Shown here: positions 29,495 through 37,469 of the stretch, piece by piece
Layout of the letters: every line of letters starts with the position of its first letter
Position numbering within the stretch: position 1 is the stretch's first letter
NCBI GenBank assembly: GCA_028722305.1
Contig: JAQYHB010000011.1
Location: 57,482-121,481 of the forward strand
DNA from: Spirochaetales bacterium
GTDB taxonomy: Bacteria > Spirochaetota > Spirochaetia > Sphaerochaetales > Sphaerochaetaceae
Direction: 5' to 3'
Length of the DNA: 64,000 nt
Translations under genes and position numbers: made by a program
Notes under the pieces: generated by a model
Database searches by the model: none
Seen by the model: the letters and a program-made list of their open reading frames with translations, nothing else
Told to the model about the DNA's origin: nothing

Positions 29495-29550
29495 GCGATC
29501 CTCCTGCGGAAAAAACTTATCCCCCATACTAGCGGAAACAGCCGTATGAT

Positions 29551-30600
29551 TCAACCAAGCATCCTTCTGAGACTCTGGTCGTAGGGATACCTCGCAATCC
29601 CCTTTTCAGTGATGATGCCGGTCACCAGGTCATGGTCGGTCACGTCGAAGGCGGGATTGAAGACCTTGACGCCCCGAGGGGCCATGGGAACGCGGTACCA
29701 CATGTCGGTCACCTCTTCCGGTTTCCGTTCCTCGATGACGATCCCATCCCCGCTCGCGGTGGAAAAATCAATCGTGCTCGAGGGCGCGCAGCAGTAGAAC
29801 GGGACATGGTAGCGCTTGGCGGCCAGAGCCAGCATGCTGGTACCGATCTTGTTGGCAAAATCGCCGTTGGCGGCCACCCGGTCAGCCCCCACGAAGACTG
29901 CCTGGACCAACCCCCGGCGCATCGCGCTCGCGCTCATGCCGTCGCACTCCAAAGTGACGTCGATGCCGGCCTGGTGCAGTTCGAAGGCGGTAAGCCTGGC
30001 ACCCTGCAAAAGCGGTCTGGTCTCGTCGCAGAAGACGTGGAAATGATACCCCCGCTCCTGTCCGAGATACATGACTGCCGTCGCCGTTCCGTACTTGACG
30101 GTGGCAAGACGCCCCGCGTTGCAGTGGGTAAGCAGGCCGTCACCAGGTTTGACCAGCGTCAAGGCATGCTCCCCGATCGCCTTGCACATGGCTATGTCGT
30201 CCTCGCGGATCCGGACTGCCTTGTTGTGCAGCGCCCGGAGGATTTCGTCTACCGAACCTTCCCTATTGCCCAGCGCCTCCCACTCCATCTCCTTCAAGGC
30301 CCAGGACAGGTTGACCGCCGTGGGGCGGGCGCTATCCAGGTACTCCACCATCTGATGGAGGCGGGTGAAGAACTGCTCCTTGGAGGAATACGTATCACGC
30401 CTCAGTATGGCCCACAGGCCGATGGCGGCGGAAACCCCGATGGCCGGCGCTCCACGCACCTTGAGCAGATAGATGGCATCCCAGATTTCCTTTGGGTCAT
30501 CCAAGGAAAGGTAGGTGATTTCGCCTGGCAGCTTCGTCTGGTCGAGGATGACCAGCTTCTTCGTCTCTTCGTCGATATACACGGTTTCAAAGTCGTTCAT
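29551..30600 (-). CDS. mtnA: S-methyl-5-thioribose-1-phosphate isomerase
   Basis: 349 residues. Converts 5-methylthioribose-1-phosphate to the ribulose form in methionine salvage. Family marks: LLKVRGAPAIGVSAAIG near residue 50, LTHCNAGRLATVKYGTA with the catalytic Cys near 155, and FVGADRVAANGDFANKIGT with the catalytic Asp near 240. No other methionine-salvage gene is in the window. The ATG at 30600 gives the conserved N-terminus. It has no Shine-Dalgarno, but an extended -10 lies seven bases upstream. Divergent from the rhodanese gene. Confidence 0.93.
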   Translation of the reverse strand: MNDFETVYIDEETKKLVILDQTKLPGEITYLSLDDPKEIWDAIYLLKVRGAPAIGVSAAIGLWAILRRDTYSSKEQFFTRLHQMVEYLDSARPTAVNLSWALKEMEWEALGNREGSVDEILRALHNKAVRIREDDIAMCKAIGEHALTLVKPGDGLLTHCNAGRLATVKYGTATAVMYLGQERGYHFHVFCDETRPLLQGARLTAFELHQAGIDVTLECDGMSASAMRRGLVQAVFVGADRVAANGDFANKIGTSMLALAAKRYHVPFYCCAPSSTIDFSTASGDGIVIEERKPEEVTDMWYRVPMAPRGVKVFNPAFDVTDHDLVTGIITEKGIARYPYDQSLRRMLG

Positions 30601-30607
30601 GACAGCA

Positions 30608-30616
30608 AGAGTAGCA
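30608..30616 (-). promoter_or_regulatory. Extended -10 box of mtnA, leaderless geometry
   Basis: Minus strand TGcTACTCT (-10 at 30613-30608) ends seven bases before the mtnA ATG. No good -35 box was found. Confidence 0.45.
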
Positions 30617-30635
30617 CAAAAGAAGCGGGCTGGCA

Positions 30636-30664
30636 TTGACCAAATCCATTCCGGTGGGTAGCTT
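30636..30664 (+). promoter_or_regulatory. Promoter of the rhodanese gene
   Basis: TTGACC (30636-30641), 17-base spacer, TAGCTT (30659-30664); start expected near 30671, just before the AGGAGAGG ribosome site. Confidence 0.55.
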
Positions 30665-30685
30665 CCAGACAGGAGAGGAAACACG

Positions 30686-30991
30686 ATGATGCGGGATATC
30701 AGCCAAGAGGAAGGAGAACGGATGCTTGCGGAGGGACATGTGGTCCTCGTCGATGTCAGGACCCCCGAGGAATTCAAGATGGGGCACATTCCCGGCGCGA
30801 TCAACATCCGCAACGAGTCGATCAAGGGAGAGCCGGAAGAGCTTCCTGACAAAAACGCCAGGATCTTGCTCTACTGCCGTAGCGGGTTGCGGGCGGAGGA
30901 CGCGATGACCAAGCTGGACGAGCTAGGCTACTCCAATCTTTTCAACATGGGCGGAATCCTAAACTGGAAGGGACCCATCACCCAAGACTGA
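30686..30991 (+). CDS. Single-domain rhodanese-like sulfurtransferase
   Basis: 101 residues, one rhodanese domain: VLVDVRTPEEFKMGHIPGAINI and the active-site loop LLYCRSGLRAED with catalytic Cys near residue 66. Such proteins carry persulfide sulfur, and the donor and acceptor are unknown. Proximity to mtnA (divergent) fits sulfur metabolism only loosely. Two ATGs lie in tandem at 30686 and 30689; either is within reach of the ribosome site. Confidence 0.9.
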   Translation: MMRDISQEEGERMLAEGHVVLVDVRTPEEFKMGHIPGAINIRNESIKGEPEELPDKNARILLYCRSGLRAEDAMTKLDELGYSNLFNMGGILNWKGPITQD

Positions 30992-31025
30992 CAAACCATG
31001 GTATACTCGTGCGAGGAGGCTCTCC

Positions 31026-31190
31026 ATGCAAGCAACAGAATTGTACGACCGGATCATCGGCAAGGTGAAAACCGAACTGATGGGAGCGAAGGACAGCAGG
31101 GCTATCAAGCAGATCGCGTTTGATTACGGAATCGTGCTCAGCGGCAAGGAGGCCGACGAGATTTTCAGCGAGCTCCATACGCTGCGATGA
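31026..31190 (+). CDS. Small hypothetical protein
   Basis: 54 residues beginning MQATELYDRIIGKVKTELMG and ending in IFSELHTLR. Acidic-basic mixed and probably fully helical, with no membrane segment. I do not recognise the family. It has its own likely -10 (TATACT at 31002-31007), a strong ribosome site (GAGGAGG, 6-7 bases upstream) and a terminator directly after it, which together make it a credible gene despite its size. It follows the rhodanese gene by 34 bases. Confidence 0.65.
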   Translation: MQATELYDRIIGKVKTELMGAKDSRAIKQIAFDYGIVLSGKEADEIFSELHTLR

Positions 31191-31196
31191 TAAGAC

Positions 31197-31228
31197 AAAG
31201 CCCCCGGAATCATCCTCCGGGGGCTTTG
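31197..31228. terminator. Bidirectional terminator
   Basis: AAAGCCCCCGGA (31198-31209) pairs with TCCGGGGGCTTT (31216-31227) with a six-base loop. It closes the small gene on plus and the anti-sigma gene on minus. Confidence 0.9.
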
Positions 31229-31252
31229 TACATGGCGGGCAGCATCGGTTTC

Positions 31253-31786
31253 CTACTTGATCGGCTCGACGGCCTTCAAGCGCAGATCAACCGCATATCC
31301 CTTCTGCTCCAGATAATCCACAATCTGGTCGACCGAATAGTCGTCCAACGACTGGGGCCTGACCTCGGATACCTGGCGGACATTGGAGCTATCTACCGGA
31401 CTGGCGATACCAGGCAGCAGCGTTTCCGTCTGCTTCGTGTTGGTCCCGAAGAGCACGAAAGCCCCTATGAACACTACCACGAAGGCAGCAGCGCTGGAAA
31501 GCAATGCAGGCACAAGCCGCACCTGCACCTTTTTCCGGAAGAAACTTTCCTTCCTTCGCTGGGGAAAGCGGCTACGTTCGAAATAGGCCAGCACCCGATC
31601 CTGTCTCTGCTTGACCTCGTCATCACTCAGCGTCGCAGACTGAAGCTTCGCGTCAAGGGCCTTCAGCTGCTCAAAACGGTTTCTGCAGGCGCTGCAATAT
31701 TGCAGATGCTGCTCGACCTGGGTCCGCCAAGGCTCCTGTAGCTCTCCATCCAGATAGGCGCTCAGTAACTCGTCATCAACGCACAT
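31253..31786 (-). CDS. Zinc-finger (ZAS) transmembrane anti-sigma factor
   Basis: 177 residues. The N-terminal anti-sigma zinc finger has VDDELLSAYLDGEL and the HLQYCSAC motif (H-x3-C-x2-C) near residue 30. One membrane helix (ALLSSAAAFVVVFIGAFVLF) lies near residues 94-113, and an extracytoplasmic domain of about 60 residues follows. It should hold the sigma factor encoded just upstream at the membrane. The ATG at 31786 lies 2 bases after the sigma stop and is coupled to it (GGGAG upstream). Confidence 0.85.
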   Translation of the reverse strand: MCVDDELLSAYLDGELQEPWRTQVEQHLQYCSACRNRFEQLKALDAKLQSATLSDDEVKQRQDRVLAYFERSRFPQRRKESFFRKKVQVRLVPALLSSAAAFVVVFIGAFVLFGTNTKQTETLLPGIASPVDSSNVRQVSEVRPQSLDDYSVDQIVDYLEQKGYAVDLRLKAVEPIK

Positions 31787-31788
31787 GC

Positions 31789-32307
31789 TCACTCCCTGCT
31801 CCGGCGAAGGGCGGCTTCCAGCATTTTCCTTGCCCGGAAGGCCCTCACCTTCACATTACTTACGGAAATGTGCAACGCCTGACCAATCTGCTTGTAGTCC
31901 ATGTCGGTATATTCCTTCATCACGATGACCAAACGGAATTTCTCCGGCAGATCTGCTATTGCCTTTCGGACCTCTTCTGTGGTCTCTTTCTCCAATAGCT
32001 TCTGGACACCGTCCTGCTGCGGGGTCTGGGGAATCTTTTTCAGCTTTTCCACCATTCCCAATTCCCTCGCGCGGCGCTTCACCTGGTTGATAGCCAGGTT
32101 TTTCGCGACCCGGATCAACCAATATTTGGCGTCGTCCTCGCTCGGGAACGTCATCGCCTTGTCATAAAACCTGATGAACGCTTCCTGACAGATTTCCTCA
32201 GCCATGTCCTCGTTGTTCGTTATGTGGTACACCACACGAAGCAACATGGGGAAAAAACTTCGGTACACCTGGCGGAAGCATTGCTCATCGTTGCTTTGCA
32301 CTTCCAT
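31789..32307 (-). CDS. ECF-type RNA polymerase sigma factor
   Basis: 172 residues from ATG at 32307. Region 2 is seen at VYHITNNEDMAEEICQEAFIRFYD and YWLIRVAKNLAINQ, and region 4 at ADLPEKFRLVIVMKEYTD followed by YKQIGQALHISVSNVKVR. Paired with a ZAS anti-sigma factor, it probably answers an envelope signal. The N-terminus is uncertain: the ATG has a poor ribosome site, while TTG codons 9-12 bases upstream lie correctly behind GGAGAGG and would add four residues or fewer. It lies 38 bases downstream of cysS. Confidence 0.87.
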   Translation of the reverse strand: MEVQSNDEQCFRQVYRSFFPMLLRVVYHITNNEDMAEEICQEAFIRFYDKAMTFPSEDDAKYWLIRVAKNLAINQVKRRARELGMVEKLKKIPQTPQQDGVQKLLEKETTEEVRKAIADLPEKFRLVIVMKEYTDMDYKQIGQALHISVSNVKVRAFRARKMLEAALRRSRE

Positions 32308-32344
32308 ACCTGACAACAACTGGCCTCTCCAGAAAGTTACAACA

Positions 32345-33763
32345 TCAATTCTTTTCGAGGACGGGTCCCTGAGGAGTATCCTTGACAACAAAACCTTTCG
32401 CCTTCAGTGCGGCACGGATCCGGTCTGCAGCGGCCCAATCCTTCGCCTTCTTGGCTTCGGCGCGCTCCTGAAGCAATTGCTTCAGCCCAGGATCCAGTTC
32501 CTGAATGCCCTCTTCCTTCCTAGCTGACACCTTGTCGAGCTCAAGTCCGAGGACCTGGTCGAAATCGAGCAGGAGGGAATATTTCTCATCATCGCCAAGG
32601 ACGCTCTTGAAGACGGCGAACAGGTCGGCGAGAGCGCGTGGGCTGCTCAGGTCGTTGTTGACGTGGTCGGTGAACTCCGCCTTTAGCCGCTTCGCCTCAT
32701 CGCTGGCGATGGGAACCCGTTTCGCACCCCTCGCGAGCAATTCCTGCACTTTCGCCACTATGCCGAACCTTGCCTTGCGAGCCGCGTCCAACGCCTCCCA
32801 GCTGAACTTCAGCTGGGAGCGGTAGTGGCCCCCAAGGCAGAAGTAGCGGTAGTCCATCGGATCATAGCCCTTGCCGACTAGCACGCTCAACGTAAGGAAC
32901 TCGCCATTGCTCTTGCTCATCTTCCCGCTGTCGTCCAAGAGGAACTCGCCGTGCATCCAGTAATTGACCCATGTGTGTCCGGTCGCCGCCTCGCTCTGGG
33001 CGATCTCGTTGGTGTGGTGGACGGGGATGGCGTCGATACCGCCGCAGTGGAAATCGAAGGACTCGCCAAGATACTTCATGCTCATGGCGGAGCACTCGAT
33101 ATGCCAGCCAGGGAAGCCACGTCCCCATGGGGAATCCCACATCATCTCCTGGTTGCCGAACTTGCTGTTGGTGAACCAGAGCACGAAATCCTTCGGGTTC
33201 TTCTTGTTCCCGTCCAGGAAGATGTCGTCGCGGTGGGCGTCCTGCAGGGAGTCCAGCTTCAGCCTTGCAAGCTTGCCATAATCGGGAATCGAGGAGATGT
33301 CGAAGTAGACGTTGCCGCCGGAGATATAGGTATGCCCCTTCTCCTCCAGGCGCCGGATCAACGCGATCATCTCCTTGATGTGGTCTGTTGCTTTGCAGAC
33401 CACCGTCGGGCGGATGATGTTCAGCGAGTCATAGTCCTTGAAGAAGGCCTTGGTGTAGAAGTCGGCGATTTCCCAGGATGTCTTGTGCATCTTGTGGGCC
33501 ATCTTCTCCACCTTGTCCTCCCCATCGTCCCCGTCACCGGTCAGATGGCCGACGTCGGTGATGTTCATGACGTGCTTGACCTTGTATCCGTTGTACATCA
33601 GCACGCGCTTCAGCAGGTCCTCGAAGAGGAATGTCCTCAGGTTGCCGATATGGGCATAGTTGTAGACGGTGGGACCACAGGTATACATGCCCACAAACCC
33701 CGCCTTGATAGGGACAAACTCCTCCACTCTTCTGCTCATGGTGTTATAGACACGTATACTCAT
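32345..33763 (-). CDS. cysS: Cysteinyl-tRNA synthetase
   Basis: 472 residues. GMYTCGPTVYNYAHIGN holds the zinc Cys and the HIGH-type motif near residue 30, CGGIDAIPVHHTNEIAQSE the zinc-site residues near 230, and SGKMSKSNGEFL the KMSKS loop near 265. The start at 33763 (MSIRVYNTMS) has AAGGAG seven bases upstream. Divergent from murB with only 55 bases between the start codons. Confidence 0.97.
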   Translation of the reverse strand: MSIRVYNTMSRRVEEFVPIKAGFVGMYTCGPTVYNYAHIGNLRTFLFEDLLKRVLMYNGYKVKHVMNITDVGHLTGDGDDGEDKVEKMAHKMHKTSWEIADFYTKAFFKDYDSLNIIRPTVVCKATDHIKEMIALIRRLEEKGHTYISGGNVYFDISSIPDYGKLARLKLDSLQDAHRDDIFLDGNKKNPKDFVLWFTNSKFGNQEMMWDSPWGRGFPGWHIECSAMSMKYLGESFDFHCGGIDAIPVHHTNEIAQSEAATGHTWVNYWMHGEFLLDDSGKMSKSNGEFLTLSVLVGKGYDPMDYRYFCLGGHYRSQLKFSWEALDAARKARFGIVAKVQELLARGAKRVPIASDEAKRLKAEFTDHVNNDLSSPRALADLFAVFKSVLGDDEKYSLLLDFDQVLGLELDKVSARKEEGIQELDPGLKQLLQERAEAKKAKDWAAADRIRAALKAKGFVVKDTPQGPVLEKN

Positions 33764-33782
33764 ACTCTGCTCCTTCCGACGA

Positions 33783-33812
33783 TTGCCAGCATGCAAGCCG
33801 ACAATGTATACT
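33783..33812 (+). promoter_or_regulatory. Promoter of murB, leaderless geometry
   Basis: TTGCCA (33783-33788), 18-base spacer, TATACT (33807-33812). The ATG at 33819 is six bases further, so the transcript should start at the start codon. Confidence 0.7.
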
Positions 33813-33818
33813 CACCGT

Positions 33819-34778
33819 ATGGAATCCAATGTACTTCCGCCTAGGGAAAAAATCAACATAACCGAATCGCTCCTCAAGGATTTCGACCTGAACCCACACA
33901 GTTCGATGCATACCCATGGAAGGGCGGATTACGCGTTCTATTGCAAGGACTTCCATGACATTCGGGCCGCGCTTGTCTGGGCGAGCGAACAGCACATGCC
34001 CGTGACCGTCATCGGCTCGGCGACCAACTGCATCATCAGCGACTGGGGAATCCCCGGCCTGACGATCATCACCACCCACCTGACCCGCTGCCACATCAAT
34101 GGCGTCCTCTTCTGCGCCAGGGCCGGCCTGCAGCTGGACAAGGCGATCAACCTTTCCATTGATGCCGGACTTGCGGGGCTCGAGATGCTTGGCGGCATCC
34201 CCGGAACCGTCGGAGGCGCCGTCTTCGGTAACGCCGGGGCAGGCGGCACAACGATCAGCAGCCATCTCTACTACGTCGACTGGATCGACAAAAACGGAGA
34301 GCTACGACGGCTCGAGGCCTATCCCGAGGATTTCGGGAATCGTGAAAGTCCCTTCAAGCACATCGACGGCGCGATCATCTACGAAGCGGGATTCCTGCTC
34401 CACCCGACCAAGCAGACCGCGTCGCTACGCACCATCAAGGAGGGAGCCATGCGGACACGGAAGACGAACCACCAGTTCGATTGGCCCTCCTGCGGGTGTT
34501 TCTTCAAGAACCCCGAAGGGAAAAGCGCAGGGAAGCTGATCGAGGACTGCGGGCTGAAAGGCAAGCGGGTCGGGGGCGCGATGGTTAGTCCCTATCATGC
34601 CAACTTCTTGGTCAACACCGGAGAGGCGACCAGCGACGACCTGTACCTGCTCGGGGAGGAAATCAGGAACACGGTCAGGCAAGAGACCGGAGTGGAGCTC
34701 GAGTACGAAGTCCGTTTCCTCGGCCGCCCCTCACCACGAATAGCGGACCTTCAAGGAAACCCGCCTACCCGCTCTTGA
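33819..34778 (+). CDS. murB: UDP-N-acetylenolpyruvoylglucosamine reductase
   Basis: 319 residues. FAD-binding motifs TVIGSATNCIISDWGIPG and LEMLGGIPGTVGGAVFGNAGAGG near residue 120, and the catalytic region CGCFFKNPEGKSAGKLIEDCG near residue 225 with the Ser/Cys proton-donor position. It completes UDP-MurNAc for peptidoglycan. The start MESNVLPP is set by the perfect -10 six bases before it and the absence of any ribosome site; the upstream TTG lies in the promoter. The last 48 bases overlap the convergent gene. Confidence 0.93.
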   Translation: MESNVLPPREKINITESLLKDFDLNPHSSMHTHGRADYAFYCKDFHDIRAALVWASEQHMPVTVIGSATNCIISDWGIPGLTIITTHLTRCHINGVLFCARAGLQLDKAINLSIDAGLAGLEMLGGIPGTVGGAVFGNAGAGGTTISSHLYYVDWIDKNGELRRLEAYPEDFGNRESPFKHIDGAIIYEAGFLLHPTKQTASLRTIKEGAMRTRKTNHQFDWPSCGCFFKNPEGKSAGKLIEDCGLKGKRVGGAMVSPYHANFLVNTGEATSDDLYLLGEEIRNTVRQETGVELEYEVRFLGRPSPRIADLQGNPPTRS

Positions 34779-35729
34779 CTCCAGAGTCCACCTCCACCCG
34801 TCCTTTTCCCAGTCCAAGGCGCAGGAAAAGCCCGATGAGCCGTAGCCCAGAAGCAGATTCTGATGCACCCAGGAAACAGACCAGGATTTCACAACACCTT
34901 TTTGAAAGGTGGCTTTCGTTTCCCAAGCATACAAGCTCGCCTCCGCCACGATTCTTGCACACTGGTTGTTTCGTTTGGAGGAGCCTATCGCAAGGCTCCA
35001 GTCATTGCCGGACAGCATCATCTTCCACAACCTGCGCTCATTGCGCGTTTTGCCCCGGAACAACGGTTTCGGCCCGTAATGCCGCTCGAAAACAGCCGTG
35101 AGCCTGCCACCATCGAGTTGGATCCGGTACGAAAGCGGCCAGCGGGGATGGCCATAGCGGACAGAGAAGGAGAGATCTCCAAGACCAATGTTCCCGTCCA
35201 CATACCCCGTCACGCCGAGATGCTCGGTCACCACCAGTTCCCAGACCGAGTTTGCGCTGCCAGCCGAAAGCTCCAGGCGGGCGAGTACACCGCCGGGAAC
35301 GTCAGCCACCGACGGGCGATAGAGTACTGCCGAGTGTTCCTCATGATTCCTTCCGGCGAACGCGAAGGCGTCCACTTCCAGCCGGAATCCGCCGTAGCAG
35401 ACAAAGGCTCCGACCAGCGAGGGGCTCGAGGGATCGGGAAATGGAACAGAAGCCCGCATGCCTCCGCCACCCAATACGAATTTCCAAGAAGAGAACGAAG
35501 GAAAACTTGTTCGCTTTTCCCAACCGGTCGAACCATAGGACACCCTGCCAAAGTCGATGCCAAGCCCTCCCAGCGTCGCCGTCCCGTCTTCCCGGTCGTA
35601 ATTCACCGTCGCACGCGCCCATGACCCGTTCAAGGACAACCGGCTCCTATTTCCCCAGACCTCGTTCTCCACGCTTGCAGCGGCAAGCGGGAGAGAGAGC
35701 AGCAAACAGACAAGGAAAATACTCCACAT
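34731..35729 (-). CDS. Exported hypothetical protein, probable outer-membrane beta-barrel
   Basis: 332 residues. The signal peptide MWSIFLVCLLLSLPLAAAS precedes a body almost without helices but with many alternating aromatic/polar strands (SLNGSWARATVNYD, LSFSVRYGHPRWPLSYRIQ, SVSWVHQNLLLGYG) and a C-terminal strand ending VSLKVRYSW with a terminal aromatic residue, as outer-membrane barrels do. I do not recognise a named family. No Shine-Dalgarno is present; a TCTATA box ends four bases before the ATG. It converges on murB with a 48-base overlap. Confidence 0.7.
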   Translation of the reverse strand: MWSIFLVCLLLSLPLAAASVENEVWGNRSRLSLNGSWARATVNYDREDGTATLGGLGIDFGRVSYGSTGWEKRTSFPSFSSWKFVLGGGGMRASVPFPDPSSPSLVGAFVCYGGFRLEVDAFAFAGRNHEEHSAVLYRPSVADVPGGVLARLELSAGSANSVWELVVTEHLGVTGYVDGNIGLGDLSFSVRYGHPRWPLSYRIQLDGGRLTAVFERHYGPKPLFRGKTRNERRLWKMMLSGNDWSLAIGSSKRNNQCARIVAEASLYAWETKATFQKGVVKSWSVSWVHQNLLLGYGSSGFSCALDWEKDGWRWTLESRAGRRVSLKVRYSW

Positions 35730-35770
35730 AACCTATAGAACGGAGTTTCTTGAAGAATCTGCCACAACCG

Positions 35771-35799
35771 TTGATTCGGCGGGCCATGCTCGTTAGAAT
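35771..35799 (+). promoter_or_regulatory. Promoter of ackA
   Basis: TTGATT (35771-35776), 17 bases, TAGAAT (35794-35799), giving a leader of about 45 bases with an AGGAG ribosome site before the ATG. Confidence 0.75.
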
Positions 35800-35849
35800 A
35801 AGTCCGTGCATTTCAAGGGCATCATCAAACAAACAATAGGAGTTTCAGG

Positions 35850-37211
35850 ATGGTTATTCTGTGTTTGAACTGCGGATCTTCTTCCGCCAAATATCAGGTG
35901 TACGACTGGGAGAAGAAAGACGTTCTTTGCGTGGGCATTGTCGAGAGAATCGGCCAGGAGTATTCCACCATTGAGCAGAAATCTCAGGGCAAGGAAGAGT
36001 ACGACGCGACCTTCTCCGCTCCAACCCACAAGGAAGCGATCGACATGATCTTGAAGATGCTGCAGGATCCGACCTACGGCGTCATCAAAGACCTGAAGGA
36101 AATCGGCGCTGTCGGTCATAGAGTCCTGCATGGCGGCGAGTATTTCAAGAAGTCCGCGCTGGTCACCGACCAGGTCATCGAGGACCTGAAGAAGGTGATC
36201 CCCCTCGGGCCGCTCCACATGCCGGCCAACATCATGGGCATCGAGGTCGCCCGCAAGGCGCTTCCCAACGTTCCGCAGGCCATCGTCATGGACACCGCGT
36301 TCCATCAGACCATGCCGCCGGAGGCCTTCATGTACGCGCTTCCCTATGAGTGGTACACCAAGTACAGCGTCCGCCGCTATGGCTTCCATGGCACCAGCCA
36401 CCTGTACTGCGCCAAACGTGCCGCTGTCCTGCTTGGCAAGGAGAACAAGGACACCAACGTCATCATCTGCCACATCGGCAACGGCGCTTCCGTGGCTGCC
36501 GTCAAGAATGGCGTCTGCATCGACACCAGCATGGGCCTGACTCCGCTTGAGGGTCTGGTCATGGGTACCCGCTCCGGTGATATGGACCCGGCCATCATGC
36601 CCTACATCATGCAGAAGACCGGCATGACCGCCAGCGAGATGGACACCGCTCTGAACAAGAAGAGCGGCTTGATCGGCATTTGCGGCATGAGTGACCGCCG
36701 TGACGTGCAGAAGGCCGCCTTGGAGGGCAACGCCAAGGCACAGCTTGGGGTCGACATGGAGTGCCACAGACTGAACAAATACATCGGCGCCTACTGCGCC
36801 CTGCTCGGCAGGGTTGACGCCATCGTCTTCACCGCCGGTGTCGGCGAGATGGGCGAGCAGATCCGCCGTGGCGCCTGCAAGAACCTGGAGTTCTTCGGCA
36901 TCAAGCTGGACCAGCACAAGAACGACATCTGCCATTGCCGCAACGCCGAGGAGTGCATTTCCGCAGACGACAGCAAGGTCAAGATCTTTGTCATTCCGAC
37001 CGACGAGGAACTGGTGATCGCCGAAGACGCCCACGCATTGATGGAGGGCACCTACGACGTCCACACCAACTTCCACTACTCCTTCGAGGATCCGAACTAC
37101 GTGAACAAGGGCAGAGCAAGAGCCCTTCCCGCCCAGCTTGCCAAGCATCCTGAGCTGAAGGAGATTCTCGCCGTCCCGCCCAAGGCAACCATCAACATCT
37201 ACAACCTGTAA
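35850..37211 (+). CDS. ackA: Acetate kinase
   Basis: 453 residues, slightly longer than the usual 400. N-terminal VILCLNCGSSSAKYQVYD (phosphate-binding), VGHRVLHGGEYF with the substrate Arg, RRYGFHGTSHLYCAKRAA, and CHIGNGASVAAVKNG in the ATP site. It makes ATP from acetyl phosphate and ADP during fermentation. Codon use looks optimised and the promoter is strong, so expression is probably high. phosphotransacetylase is not in the window. Confidence 0.97.
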   Translation: MVILCLNCGSSSAKYQVYDWEKKDVLCVGIVERIGQEYSTIEQKSQGKEEYDATFSAPTHKEAIDMILKMLQDPTYGVIKDLKEIGAVGHRVLHGGEYFKKSALVTDQVIEDLKKVIPLGPLHMPANIMGIEVARKALPNVPQAIVMDTAFHQTMPPEAFMYALPYEWYTKYSVRRYGFHGTSHLYCAKRAAVLLGKENKDTNVIICHIGNGASVAAVKNGVCIDTSMGLTPLEGLVMGTRSGDMDPAIMPYIMQKTGMTASEMDTALNKKSGLIGICGMSDRRDVQKAALEGNAKAQLGVDMECHRLNKYIGAYCALLGRVDAIVFTAGVGEMGEQIRRGACKNLEFFGIKLDQHKNDICHCRNAEECISADDSKVKIFVIPTDEELVIAEDAHALMEGTYDVHTNFHYSFEDPNYVNKGRARALPAQLAKHPELKEILAVPPKATINIYNL

Positions 37212-37240
37212 GCACAGACCAAGCAGGGGATTCTTCGATT

Positions 37241-37281
37241 GCCAGCCATGCAGGTGCGATACCATGCATGGCTGGCGTCTT
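37241..37281 (+). terminator. Terminator of ackA
   Basis: A perfect 12-bp stem (37241-37252 with 37265-37276) followed by GTCTTT, 29 bases after the stop. Confidence 0.85.
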
Positions 37282-37354
37282 TCGTATGTGTGAGACTGCG
37301 AGGAAAGCCAACACTCCGGAGGTTCCCGGTGCTTGCAGCCATCGCACAACCAGC

Positions 37355-37395
37355 AAGATAGCCGCCCAAGCGTGTCAGTCTTGGACGGCTATCTT
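37355..37395. repeat. Long inverted repeat without T-run
   Basis: AAGATAGCCG-C-CCAAG (37355-37370) pairs with CTTGG-A-CGGCTATCTT (37380-37395): ten plus five base pairs around one mismatch and a nine-base loop. It lies 75 bases past the end of gudD1 (minus). It may stabilise or end that transcript, but neither side has the T-run of an intrinsic terminator. Confidence 0.6.
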
Positions 37396-37469
37396 CTTAG
37401 CGACACCTTTCGCCGATGGAAGCAAATCTCCCTCTTTCACCCGCAAGCGAATCGCATCTTTCCCGCTTG

